From Sebastes aleutianus (taxonomy: Eukaryota > Chordata > Actinopteri > Perciformes > Sebastidae): a DNA stretch of 64,000 nt. Positions 1-12,541 of the stretch are shown here, piece by piece. The notes under the pieces are model-generated. The model saw only the letters and a program-made list of their open reading frames with translations. It was not told where the DNA came from and ran no database searches. Both the position numbers and the translations under genes were made by a program. The DNA lies in the NCBI GenBank assembly GCA_916700875.1, contig CAKAKS010000062.1, forward strand, positions 7,900,373-7,964,372, read 5' to 3'. The number at the start of each line of letters is the position of its first letter. The first letter of the stretch is position 1.

Positions 1-387
1 TACTGTAACGTTAAGGTAACTAGTGGTGTGTTTTAAACAAACGTGTCGCTGTTAATCACGTCTCTGTTGCTGTTGACAACACTGTACTGCCAATATTCCA
101 GAATGTGATCAAAACATGCACATGGACCATGATATGTCTGCTACTGCTTCTTTTAGATACAATAAAACAGAAATGGCTTGTTGGGTTGTGAAGTTTAATG
201 ACGCACTTACATTAATCAGTGTTTCTCTCCTAACGTGACAACCACTATAGATAAACGTCAGCAAATTAATGTCGTTACAGAATTTGGTAATTTTTGTCTA
301 AATAAGATATAATATAGGCTAATAAATACACTGAATGTGCCACACTACTCCCTGAGATGTTGCTGAGTCATTGTGACACAGTTCTTC

Positions 388-664
388 TCAGCCTCCAGAA
401 TCAGTGTAGAAATGGACAACAGTTACTATCTGTTATTTAAATTGTATAATCAATATAAGACATTATGTACACTTCATGTAATCTCCTAAACATCCAGTTT
501 CTTTTAAAATCTCTATCTTAACGTATTTAATGTTGTTAAAATCATCTTATTCACGTCTTTATTGAAGCTATAGGATTAAGTGAACTATTCAAACCCAAGA
601 CTGTTGTTTTCTTCTCAGCCTCCAGGATCAGTGTGGAAAGTGACAACAGTTAATATCTGTTATT
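388..664. repeat. dispersed direct repeat, two ~50-bp copies
   Basis: The segment at 388-437 (ctcagcctccagaatcagtg and following) recurs at 615-664 with few differences, ~227 bp apart. It lies in presumed nubp1 intron 1 and its family was not recognised. Confidence 0.6.
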
Positions 665-705
665 TACTGATAACATACCACTTTTAACAGTACTGCACTG
701 CATAA

Positions 706-1010
706 TACTGAAGTTATTGAATATTTTTCCCATTACAAATTCAAAAGAATTATGCAAAATAATATTTTTTCCAAACTAAATGTTGTAGTACAACCATGAG
801 GAGATAATTGATGTGTGATGTAATTGTGATGGTACTACACTGTACATTACTGAAGTTATTGAATATTTTTCCCATTAAAAATTCACCAAAATTATGCAAA
901 AGCATATTTTTTTCTAAATTAAGTGTTGTAGTAAAACTACGAGGAGATCATTGATCTGTGAAGTAATTTTGGTGGTACTACACTATATAATACTAAAGTC
1001 ATTGAATGTT
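706..1010. repeat. tandem repeat, period about 142 bp, ~2.2 copies
   Basis: The phrase ctgaagttattgaatatttt at about 708 returns at about 850, with the following 140 bases largely conserved, and a third partial start is at about 990 (ctaaagtcattgaatgtttt). AT-rich intronic satellite-like sequence. Confidence 0.7.
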
Positions 1011-1313
1011 TTCATCTTTTCAGCATTGCATTTTGTAGATTGTCCCTGACCACTCGTCTCACCGCCGGCTGCACATAGAGACCAATGTTATGTGCCTGGA
1101 TGGAACATAAGATAACAGAAGTTCAGATTCTAGACACCTTGCGTGACATTTTATGCACATTTCCCCCAAATTCACCTTGACATATTTGGTATGTTTGGAA
1201 ACTCTAGCATCTCTACTAGAATCTAAAAGAAAGTCCTCATTTAGTCCTGCGGGTTTCATCCAAGCTTGAGATGAAGGTCCCACCAGCAGGCAGTGGGTTT
1301 TAAGAGGTTAAAA

Positions 1314-1333
1314 ATATATATATATATATATAA

Positions 1334-1368
<35 letters not shown>
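1314..1368. repeat. (TA)n microsatellite
   Basis: An almost pure TA run with two TAAA interruptions, 125 bp before the first visible nubp1 exon. Confidence 0.95.
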
Positions 1369-1493
1369 GTTCAACCATTGACTTGAGTTCAACTTCAGCA
1401 ACCAGAACCAGAACAGGTATTGGGTTCTGATTAGTTTATGATGATCTGATAAAGGCAACACACTGATACCTGGTTTGTGTTTTATTCTTTCAG

Positions 1494-4400
1494 ACTGCCC
1501 GGGTACACAAAGTGAGAAAGCAGGAAAGACTTCGACATGTCAGGGCTGTCCCAACCAGAAAACCTGTGCTTCTGGAGCCTCCAAGGCCCCCGACCCTGGT
1601 AAGACTGTTGTTACCACATCTTGATATTATGATCATTTATAGACAGTTCAACATATACACGTGGTATCATTAGAATCATTTAAATTGAACAGGAAAAGTT
1701 AGTAGCTTAAAGGTCACCTATTATGCAAAATGCACTTTTCCATGTCTTTTAAACATCAATATCTCAATATCAATATCTGTCCCCAGTGTGTCTACAGGTC
1801 ACCATAGTATCATAAAAGACCATCCTCTCTCTGTTTCTCCTGCTCCGTTTGACCGGAAATGGGTGTAGAAAATCACTCAGCAGATTTTCCTTCTCTTCTG
1901 ACGTCATTAGAGAAATGCAAGCCATGTAAGGGTTTCCTGGTCGAACCAGAGCAGAACCTTCAGTAGCTGACCCCGCCTCACACTCTCAACCGAACTATGA
2001 GCAAAGTAGCTCCTGTTAGTCTGCAAGAACCAGCAGAACAGTCTTCATGTACTCCCATCATCTAAATATAACATGTTCTTTCACAAAGGCTTCATGTAAT
2101 TACACTGTTTAAACAGCTGATATTTATATATTATATATATTTGATGTCATGCATGTAGAAGAGTACAGGTAGTAAATAGTGACTTGTAAGCAACACAACA
2201 CATTTCTGTTTCACAGTCAAACTTTATTTGAGTAGACGGATGACAATATTAATTATTCACAGCATTATTAATCATCTCACCTGCAGTTATGTTGACATGG
2301 TACAGGAGAAAGTCTTTCAGCTCCGGTAAACTATGGTAAACTAAGCTCCGGTGGTCTGTAGTCATGGTAACACAGAGACAGCTTCTACAGTAAATAATAT
2401 ACCATTACTCTGATCTTCCAGACATTTATCAGGTGTCTTTTACCAGAAATAATGAACTGACTACTGTTTCACATCTTCTATTTTCCACCCTGATGTTCGC
2501 TGTGTTTACACATCGTCTCATAGCGGTAGCATGTAGCTCTGTATCTCCATGTAAACAAGTATTTGCTCACTGCTAATGTTTTCTTCTCCTCTGGGATGAT
2601 TCTGTCGGTCATTTCTCACAGATGGATCTGTAAAGACAGACGTAAAGCAGAGTGTATGTTTACGGTTTACAGAGTTGATGCATAAGGTAAACACTGAGCT
2701 AACTAACAGAGCTATAAATAGCATTATTTACCTGAGAGAAACCGTCAGGAAAACCTGGAATCTGGACCGCAGATGTTCATCATTTGTCGCCGATTTCTGA
2801 TCAGATTCCTCCGGTAACGTGCGCTGTGTGAAGTTTCTGGTTTATAAACTTTAAAGTGGTTTATAAATGCTATTCTAGCTGCTTCTCCCTCTCCTTACTG
2901 TCAGAGCTGCACTCAGAGCTACAGGTAGCTCTCTCTCTATCCGTGACGTCGTGTTGTTGAGGACGTTTGATTGACAGAAACGCTGACCAATCAGAGCAGA
3001 GTGGGAGGAGACAGGCTGTAAATCAGGATCTCTCAGACAGAGGCTAAATGCAGGCTGAGTGAGAGAGACACTATGAGAAGAATAAAGTTTTTTTTGAACA
3101 TTGCAGCATGTAAACATGTTCTAGTGCAACATTAAAATACATCTATTAACCTGGAAATGAGCATAATATGAGACCTTTAATATTTCAGTGAACCCTTGTT
3201 TTGAGAGTCCTCTCCATCCTTCATCATCTCCTCCCTTTGTCTCATCTCCAGCCATCGCAGAGATCGGAGAGAAGCTGTCGACGGTCAAACATAAGATCCT
3301 CGTGTTGTCTGGGAAAGGAGGAGTAGGGAAGAGTACCTTCAGCGCTCACCTGGCTCATGCCCTGGCAAGTGACTACACCAAGGAGGTAATATTTAAGATT
3401 TTGGTTTTCACAGCACAAACCACAGAGCCACCAGCTGGTATAACATTTTTCTTCAGTTTCCCCTTTTTAAGGTTCAAAATGCGATTAAACCTGTGATGTG
3501 TGAAACAAAATAAACCCATTTGCTGTGTCCTTTTGAAGCTGTGGTTTACGCTGTATCTGAGATTAAGTCTAAACCCAGTTGTTGTTTCTTGTTGAAATCA
3601 ACTAAACGCCACTAGAGGTCACTGCAGATATGAGTTAACAGTGGTCATAAAGTCCAGTATAAGAGCAGACTTCTACAGCTCAAATCATTTTACTAATTTC
3701 TAAGTAACTAAGTTCCAGCCTTTCGCCATGTGTCATCTTTCGAAGGCAACACTATTACAATTAACAATCTAATAAAATTGTGTAATTACATTTAAAAGAG
3801 GTCATTCCATAGAAACTAGGGCTGCTCGATTATGGCAAAAATCATACTCGCGATTATTTTGTTCAATACTGAGATCAGGATTATTTAACATGATTACTCA
3901 TTTACTTTGGAAACATCATGCATTTACTGAGGACATTTTCTAGTGTACATTTTAAAATGAAATGCATCAATCTGGTGCATTTTGAGAGCAAAATTAAGAG
4001 GCTCGATCTATGAAGAACTTTGTTCTCTAGTGAACAATCTAATCTGCAAAAGTACACAAGAGCGTGTTTCACGATAATCGCTTTATGTCGATTATCTTGT
4101 TTTCATAATCTTTGGAAGCCAAAATTGTAATTGAAATTTGATAATAGCACAGCCCTAAATAAACAATGGATTAATCATTGCACCTGCATTCTGTCCAGTA
4201 CCTACAAGGAGGACACAAGGTGAGCAATGCAGGCAGGTGAGACACATGAATTGTTCACTCTCCTGAGGAAAAAAATAAATATAGGTGTAATATAAGAACT
4301 ATTACCTTTGCAGTTTTAATGTAAAATTATATCTTTGACAGGCTAATGCTGCTGGAGTAGATTGAAAGGAGACACCGTTATTATTGTAATAAAAATAAAT

Positions 4401-7400
4401 TTAGTGATTTTGGTTGCTAAATTGGAAAATTAGAAAGCTGAAAGCATTTCCATAATTACCATTTTTTCGAATTAGTGTACGGTGCTATTTGTGCGGCATT
4501 TCTCTGAATCACTTGAGTGACATGGACTTTATAAGATAACTTCATCATGTACCCAGTTTAGCTGCTGTTTAGCTGTGGTCTAGTTTGTTTCTGACACAGC
4601 GATCAGGTCCAACTTAGCATCAAGCTGCATTTTAAACCCCTGCAAGTCCTAGTTTAGCTAGACCTGTTCTAAGCCGCAGCTAAGCTCAGTGACACAGCAG
4701 TCATTGTTGTATTTATGATAACTTAGTTGCAGTGTGTTAAAGACACATGTAAACAGCTTACTGTAAACCACAGACCTCTCCGGTATTGGCTGTTTTTGGG
4801 CATAAAAGACATGATGTGGAATGGAAGACCAAAACTGGTGAAAAAAAAATCAGTTTTCAGATTTAACTTAGTTTTGGATAGCTTTAGTTTTAGATTTGGC
4901 TTAGTGTGGATGGAACATACCTGTGTTACTTCTGTATGTATTCAAAGTTTCACCTTCTGCTATCCTAATATTTACCTCAAGAGGTCAGCTTCCTCACCAT
5001 CAATGTTTGCTGTGGACATTTGTAAAGAATTATAAAACTGAGCCTCAGCCTTTCGCTGGCTCCACTACACTGGAGACTAAAGAGTCTTTATATTTCTGCT
5101 CTCTGTGTTTTTAGGTCGCTCTCCTGGATGTAGATATCTGTGGTCCGTCCATTCCTAGGATCATGGGCTTAGAGGGAGAGCAGGTGAGTTATGGGCAGAA
5201 ATATTAACAGCAATACACAAATACGCTGTGAAGTAGGGGTGGGCGATATGGTCAAACTCTTCTATCACGTTATATGTCATTTTATATCACAGTAATGGTA
5301 TATATCATAATACAGTAATTGTTCTGTAAGTTCAATTAAGAAATGGTTTAAAATAACCCTACTGTACTTCATCACATTTGATTATTTTCTTCTTTTTTTG
5401 GGAAATTCCATACAAAACAAAAACAACTGGCTCACATGAGACGGGTGCAAATAAATACCAACCTGACTTCAGTCAGTAATTTGTATTCAAGCGTATACCA
5501 AAAAAAAAAAAAGACCAAATGTACATATTTAAATAAACTACAGTGTGCAAATGTCTGGTAATCATTTAACCAGAGTTCTTCCTCATCTCGGGTTGGTTGG
5601 GATGCCTCTTCCTGCTCTGAATTTACAACTTCACTCTCCTCCTCCGTGTCTGCCCGAATCATGTTACCTTGCGAGGCGGCAGGATTTGTGATATCGCGAG
5701 ATCGTGTGAGAATCACGAAATAAAGTGAAAATAGCTACCACAGTGGACACGGTGTTGCCAAATCTCTACCGGTGGACACATTTCTACCGCCATACGGTAT
5801 ATACCGTCATATCGCCCAACCTTACTGTGAAGGAAAAGTCATTTTTGCTTTGACATCAAAGCTTTTACTTAAGAGTAATAATCTGTTCTCTTGTGCACAG
5901 GTTCACCAGAGCGGCTCAGGCTGGTCTCCTGTGGTGAGTCAGTTTATACAATGCTGCTTTAATGTTTAATTCTTTGAAGAAATGAGCATATTTCATAAAT
6001 GTATATGTGCGTACTGTATGTTGCAGTATGTGGAAGAAAACCTGGCAGTCATGTCCATTGGCTTCCTGCTCAGTAGCCCTGATGATGCTGTGATCTGGAG
6101 AGGACCCAAGAAGAATGGTATTGTGTGCGTGTGTGTGTGTGTGAAATGTATCAGACTTTTTCCTAAATGTCACACCAGTATAATCTGTGTGGTGTTTGTC
6201 TAAAATCAGGGATGATCAAGCAGTTTTTGAGGGACGTTGACTGGGGGGAACTTGATTACCTCATCGTGGACACGCCCCCCGGCACCTCCGACGAACACCT
6301 GTCGATCGTCCAGTACCTGAGCTCCACCCCCGTCGACGGAGCCGTCATCATCACCACGCCACAGGTAGCACATGCTCACACATATAAAACCTAACATTAA
6401 CAGCATTTACAGCAACTGTAAACTGTCACGCCACCTGATTTGACTACTTCAGTACTTCAGTTGGTGGTTTCCTACATTTCCCAGAATGACTTTCAGCCGC
6501 CTTGAGTTGTTCGTTGAGCCGGTGTTTTTTTTTGTAACTCTAGTGAGTAATAATTATACCGATAGTAGCACTAATAGCCACAAACGATATTAACAGAGAG
6601 AGAAGTGAGATAATCACACACGCTTTACTCAAAACGCAACATCGGTTGCCTTGCATTATACAATCATCTTAGTGCTACTGTTCATGGGAAAACTGGTATC
6701 TCTGCCTTTTTGTGACACAACAACCTATTGAGATATCTCCAGTAAAGTTACAATGCTATTTTTCTAGACGATGTGCAGTTAACATGTTTAGAAAAAAACA
6801 TCTAGAATTTTGCAGTGTTTTAGTAAATCAAATCAAATAAATTAGATTAATATGACACATTTAAAAACAACCGTAATCAACCAAAGTGCTTTACAGTGGT
6901 GCTTCACAGCAGTGACAAAGAGACAGTGTTAAAAATGAACAGTAAAATACAAACCACAATAATAACAATAAATAGTAATGATAAAATAAATGGTAATAAT
7001 AGATGCAATGTTATGACTAAAAAACACTAAAAACATGGATGAGGTAAAAAGAATAAAGTTCTAAAACACAAAAACCAATAAGAGCAACCTAAGGCCAATG
7101 AAAAGATAAATGTCTTGAGATTTTTCTCAGAAGTGTCACTAGTGGGGGAACATGTGATTGACAGTGGGAGGCTGTTCCACAGCTTTGGTGCTGCCACTGC
7201 AAAGGCACGATCTCCCCTTCCCACCAGCCTTGATTGTGGAACAGTCAAAAACAATTGTTCTGCGGGTCTAAGAGGTCTGGGGGTGGTGTAGGGACAAATA
7301 AATGAAATGTACTGTGGTGCTAGCCCATGTATTGCTTTAAAAGCAAATAAAATAATTTACAAAATTGAAAATTAAAGTAAAGGGTGGGAATCCCAATTTA

Positions 7401-10400
7401 TCTCAACTGGAAAACCCCTCACTTCCATTGCTGCTGTGACTGTCACCAGTCCTCTCTACGCCTACGTGTTTAACCCACAGCTAAATACAGTAAGTTACCA
7501 CCCGCTGTGGGGGGTTACGGAAAGTAATGCTGGTAAATGCATTGAGGCAGGTTGAGAGACCGTGTGAAAGACCATAAAATTAGTACACGTTATCAGTATC
7601 TTTTCATCAGCCTAAACTTCACCACACTGTATTTACTACATGTCAGTATTGTAGGGAGCAGTGAACATGTTGCAGATACAGTACACATGATATGAAAGTT
7701 TTGTCTGAGACATTGAAGTAACGTGTTGCACAGTCGGCATTATGTTCCCAGCCACTAAATGTATTTTGTTATTTCGAAATAGTCGTATATTCACAGTCAT
7801 ACTATTGTCAGTAAAGTAATCCTGTAAAGTGTGTCATTTAAGCCATAACTGCTGTTGTTGTTTCCCTCTCAATTTTTTTTACGGCGTTATCCAACAAACA
7901 CTGTCGGCAAAATGCAACTACCATATGGCAACTAACAGAGGCTGCTATCTTATCATAAACCTATAAAAAAGGCACCATATAAAGTTATAAACCTTTAGTA
8001 GTTATTTGTTGATACAAAACACAATAAAAGCAGTACAATGCTAGCAAGACAATAAACCCTGCACATGTCTAGTAGTCCCCTTCTAAAGCACACATTCTAT
8101 CAAATCAATATAAAACCCATGTGTTGATTTTACAGACACACAACACGATACCATCAGGCTTTAGTTGCTGACTGCACATTCTTTCACACCAGTTTTGATA
8201 AGGACTTCTGTCTTGTTTGCATAACAAGAACACACCTTAAGCATTAGGTGGATAGGTGCACTAGACGGGCACCAAAAAGTCTGATGCCATAGCAACGGTA
8301 CAGATTTTACACGTCGTTTACACATAGCTCTGTGTACGTATACGAGTCATTCTTTCAAGACGTATGATGCATGCACTCTATATGTTGCACAGCTAGCATG
8401 CTACCATTGTCAGTTAAATATGCCATCAAACTTTTCACTTTAAAAAAAACAGCAAAAAACTGACAAAATTATTTTCTCTCCAAAATCTGCGGTGTTGTTT
8501 CTATCCATCCGTAAAGAGATGCATTTCCTCGTGTTGAACACTAGGAGGTGTAATCCGTATACAATACAGATTTACGGACACAAAACAAAACTGTGTGGAA
8601 ACGAGACATACACACATACACAATGCCATCATAATACAGACATACTGTAAATTAACCCATATAATCTTACATGCAGACAATATAGCGACAATGCTCCAGT
8701 GTCCATGCTATCTCACCCAGAACCTTATGTTAATAAAGATTTTGAATGTGCACATTTCACCTGACTTGCACCCAGTGGCAGCCATATTGGAGGTACTCCG
8801 TTTGTAAACAGCAGTTCACAAATGTACCGCTTGGTCATGTTAACAGAATTCAGTGAACACATTTCATTCCTGTGCCGTTCCTCACTGTTTCTGTACAGTA
8901 CAAAGTGGAAGCAGATGTTAGCAGTAGAGTCTGGACTAAGGAGAAAGAGTTTTAAAACAAAGAACTTGTGTTCTTGTTTTGTTGTTTGTGTTGCTGAGCC
9001 CTAAATTGATCAGGTTTTACGGTACTTGGTGAAAGATTATCTGGGCAAACACTTCCTGGTGCTTAAATAAGGCCTGGACTCATGAGGTCAGACAGCAGTA
9101 GAATCATTTCCTCATTCCTTCAGCTCTCACTTAACCAAAACTAACCACACACGACGAGGTGGGAATCAGCCAAACAAAGGAACCAGTCTGTTTGATATTA
9201 AGAGACGAGCTCTTGATATCAAAGCTAAGACGTTTTAGTTTTTTTTCACACCCAAACTTTTCAACACATTTACTGTACATGTGACAGCTGCCCAGTTCGT
9301 CTGATTTTCTCAAGGGAACCATGACAGCAGTTGCGAGGGGAGGGAAAACAATTTGCTGTTTACACCGGTGTCTTTGTTTCCTCCCCGTCTCTCTTGTCTT
9401 CTGCGGTATCGTCTCTGTCTCCCTCCTATCCTGTTTTGCTTTTCTTTAACTGTCTTTCTCTTTCTGTTTGTCTCTCTCTCTCTTTAGGAGGTATCATTGC
9501 AGGATGTGCGAAAGGAGATCAGGTTCTGTCAGAAGGTCAAGCTGCCGATCATCGGAGTGGTGGAGAACATGAGTGGCTTCGTCTGCCCTTCATGCAAGGT
9601 CACTGAAAGACACACATGCACAGTTTTGCAAACGGACGGTCAGACACCCACGTACACACAAAAAAAAATCATATACGCAATACAAGCAGACGTATGAACA
9701 GTTTTGCCAAACAACCATAGGACGCACAAAGCAAAGAGGAACAATGGTTAACGGACATGGTAGAACCAACGTCACCACAGAGCTGTCACTTCATCTGTTA
9801 CAGCAAAACAAGTTAGGAATGTCAGTTGCTCATCTTCTTTAATCTCTGCAATCAAGATGTTTCCTTTTGCAGTTTTAATTAGGTCAAAACACAAGCTAGC
9901 ACTGCAAAGCAGTTCTCTGTTGACACACAGACTGTGAGAGAGCTCACGTTGCAAACATCAACTGAGATCTGAGTATTTCTTTGATTCTTTATGTCTGATT
10001 TGGTTTTGTTCTCAATACTTTTCTCCACTAAGATGGTATTTTTGGTGGGAGGACTCTGGAGAAACCTCCTTCCTACAGAACACTTAATATATTAGATGCT
10101 TTGCTAGTGACTGGAGTTTTGAAAATATTATTAAATTATAGTAGTTGAAGTGTGGTGGATGGGACGGGACAGGACTGATTTTCCAACCTTTCTTGTCACT
10201 TGCTGATGTGTCTGCCTGCCCCGTCCCACAGGAAGAGACGCATGTCGCTTTTACAGATCTTTTTAATGTAGTTACTCGACTCTTAAGGGGATACGTCCCC
10301 AATTATTTAATCAGTTTATTTGTAGCGAGGAGTACCACTCAGCCCGTGAAAACAGTTGTATAAAATCTTCTGTTGCTATGCAGGGAGTTTTGGCAAATCC

Positions 10401-12541
10401 AATTAAATAACCCTGATGATGTCATAGTGATGTCATCAGGGTTATCTCCGATTTAGCTCGGAGACTGCAAATTTACAACAGAAAGCCAGCGTCAAAAAAA
10501 ATGGGACAGGGTGTTTGAACCAGACAGGAAAGGTCTAACGAAAGATGCTATCGAGTTGCATTATGGGAAATGCAGTGTTAGGCTACTAGGGACTAAAAAT
10601 CAAGATATCTTGGCTCTGCTGCTTCGATTTTGAACATCTCTCGTGAGTAGGGCTGTGCCGAATACCATTTTTGGGCTTCGAAGCTTCGGTGAGAACTGTC
10701 TGTCTCCATCGCCTCCGTTTCAGTGCCACTGCCGCACTACTGTCCACACATGCACTCAACACACAACAAACAGCGATATCTGTCGGAGAATAACTAATAG
10801 TAATTAATGTTGAATATGAATAATGTTGTGTGATTATTCTTTATTTCATTAGCTATTTTGGGAGTTATACATTATTATTTTTTTTATTTTTTTTTATTAA
10901 AAAGCGAAGCATTCAAATAGTGATTTGGAGGTTGATTACCATGGCAACGGTCAAAGCTTCGAAGCATTCGGGTCAGCCCTACACATGAGTAACCCAACTT
11001 CATGAAAGTGCAATGCTAAAGCTCCTCTTTAAGCGTGTGTGCATCAGTGTTCATTTTGGCACCTGATTTTGATTTAGTTTTAGTCTGTGTATATTAGTTT
11101 TAGTCAAAGTTTAGTCATTTTATTTTTGTTATTTTGGTCGACAAAACTGAAGACATTTTAGTCTAGATTTTGTTAGTAAAATTTTAATCCATTTCTTTCA
11201 TGCTTAACTTTGATGTCTTCTAAGCATTTTGAGGCTTGTGTACAGTTACCATGGTTACAGGTGTTGTTCTTGCCTCTCGTGAGGTTAGTGGAAAAGGCAG
11301 GGTTTACTTCACACACACAGACTGTCCATGTCCCTCTGCTCTGCAGTGATACAACGGACTGACTCTCCTCTGTTCATTTCGTCATCATTCTCAATCATCA
11401 ACTTTTTATTTAGTTATAGTCTAATTTTCTGTGTGGAAACAAATGTGTGCATCTTGAAAAAAAGCTGTAAAAGGGCCTCGCAAAGCATCAAACAGCTTCA
11501 GTTTGTGAACTAAAAAGTAGTTGAAAACACAATACATTGTGTCCTGTGTTTCCCAGGTATAAACCAGATATTGAAAAGTGAGACTTCTAAACAGCAATGT
11601 TGGTGTTACTGTTTTCTCAATGAAACCATGGAGGCCTATACATAATGATTTCATTCATTACTGACATATTTAAATGACATTGATGGATTTCAACAGTGGC
11701 CAGTTTTCCACTTTTCCATCCCTGGGCTCAGCATGTAAAGAGTAGCACAGATTCTATGTAATTTGAGGTCCATAGAATCTGAAAATGCGTACATAACTTT
11801 AGATTTTTCTTTTCTCTCTTGCAGAACACGTCGCAGATCTTCCCTCCCACCAGCGGGGGCGCAGAGCGAATGTGTGCGAATCTAAATCTACCCCTGTTAG
11901 GAAAGGTACCTCTAGACCCAAGGATAGCACGAAGCTGCGACGAGGGCAAGTCTTTCCTCACTGAAGTACCCGACTCTCCTGCTGCTAAAGTCTACCTGAG
12001 TATTGTGGAGAGTGAGTGTTTACAGGAATGCAAACCCAACACGAACACACCCACGCATCTCCGACATCTGTTATGCCACCTCTGGCATCATGTTGTAGAT
12101 TTCGTTACATTACAGAGAAAGGAAGTTGGGCGCACGTACGGCTTCCAGCGAAGTCCCTCGTAATTTTTTGATGACTAGAGGGTTTACTTAATGGTCCAAT
12201 TCCCGATTAAATGTACTGAAAGAAGAAGCGATCACTTTACAAATGGGAAGTAGTCGACTAAAGGGGAAGAAGGAGAGATCGAAATTCAATAACTGTAGTG
12301 ACAGCTTTAGATTAAAGTTGAAGAATCAAATGTGGTTTGTGTGATAGATGATTCACAATGATTTTACAGGCAGTTATTAAAAAGCAAACGCACACAAAGA
12401 TCTTTAATAACAGAGGTATATTTATTTGTGTCCTTGGCAATCTTCATCAAAACTACATCATCATCGTCACACTTCTCTCCTCCTCCAGGTATCAAGGACT
12501 ACTGTTCCAACCGTGAGACAGAGGAGCAGAGCACCACCTGA
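1494..12541 (+). CDS. nubp1: nubp1, cytosolic Fe-S cluster assembly scaffold (NUBP1/Nbp35), 5' partial
   Basis: Nine coding exons are read: 1494-1598, 3252-3385, 5115-5183, 5901-5933, 6027-6117, 6210-6364, 9488-9598, 11825-12011, 12489-12541 (TGA). All junctions are GT-AG and all phases join, giving 938 nt. The product is a P-loop ATPase of the Mrp/NBP35 family that acts with NUBP2 as a scaffold for cytosolic [4Fe-4S] clusters. Visible are the N-terminal cysteine motif C-X13-C-X2-C-X5-C (exon 1494-1598), the deviant Walker A GKGGVGKST (exon 3252-3385), the VDTPPGTSDEH switch region (exon 6210-6364), and the C-terminal CPSC pair (exon 9488-9598) followed by QIFPPTSGGAE. The first exon (about 10 residues in relatives) was not found between 1 and 1493, so it probably lies upstream. 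The length otherwise matches the ~320-residue family. No frameshift or missing key residue is seen. Confidence 0.95.
1711..3176. mobile_element. TTAA-bounded non-autonomous DNA transposon (piggyBac-like ends)
   Basis: Left end AGGTCACCTATTATGC is preceded by TTAA (1707-1710). The right end is its inverted copy (AGGTCTCATATTATGC, 14 of 16 matching), followed by TTAA (3177-3180). No transposase is encoded in the 1.47 kb. It occupies most of the intron before the Walker A exon of nubp1. A TTAA target duplication is the hallmark of the piggyBac superfamily; that assignment is inferred from the ends only. Confidence 0.75.
3817..4157. mobile_element. hAT-like MITE with TAGGGCTG ends
   Basis: Begins TAGGGCTGCTCGATTATGG and ends with the inverted terminal CAGCCCTA, ~340 bp, AT-rich and non-coding. 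No clean 8-bp target duplication was seen, so the family call rests on the termini. Confidence 0.6.
5234..5824. mobile_element. hAT MITE with 8-bp target duplication
   Basis: The ends TAGGGGTGGGCGATAT and the inverse of TAAGGTTGGGCGATAT match at 14 of 16 positions. The element is flanked on both sides by CTGTGAAG (5226-5233 and 5825-5832), a perfect 8-bp target duplication typical of hAT elements. It sits 50 bp after a nubp1 exon and 76 bp before the next. Confidence 0.85.
6830..7270 (-). mobile_element. L2/Rex-like LINE 3' fragment, minus strand
   Basis: On the minus strand 7254-7027 translates to a stretch containing GDRAFAVAAPKLWNSLPL, the conserved C-terminal signature of CR1/L2-type LINE ORF2. 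The 3' tail continues to about 6830. 5'-truncated, inserted in a nubp1 intron. Confidence 0.7.
7271..9487. other. nubp1 intron, no gene recognised
   Basis: AT-rich intron sequence, with only short open frames that show no family match. The last ~60 bases form a pyrimidine tract (TCTCTCTCTTTAG) before the exon at 9488. Confidence 0.7.
10648..10981. mobile_element. hAT-like MITE with TAGGGCTG ends
   Basis: Starts TAGGGCTGTGCCGAATA and ends ATTCGGGTCAGCCCTA, an imperfect inverted repeat. The flanks CTCGTGAG and CACATGAG agree at 6 of 8 positions, consistent with a decayed 8-bp duplication. Inner copies of TTCGAAGC are also inverted. Confidence 0.65.

Noticed and set aside
1059..1283. 74-codon minus-strand frame
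   Set aside because: Short, no similarity, in a repeat-rich AT-rich intron.
1..1493. Possible first exon of nubp1
   Set aside because: No ATG frame with a donor of the needed phase and a family-like N-terminus was found.
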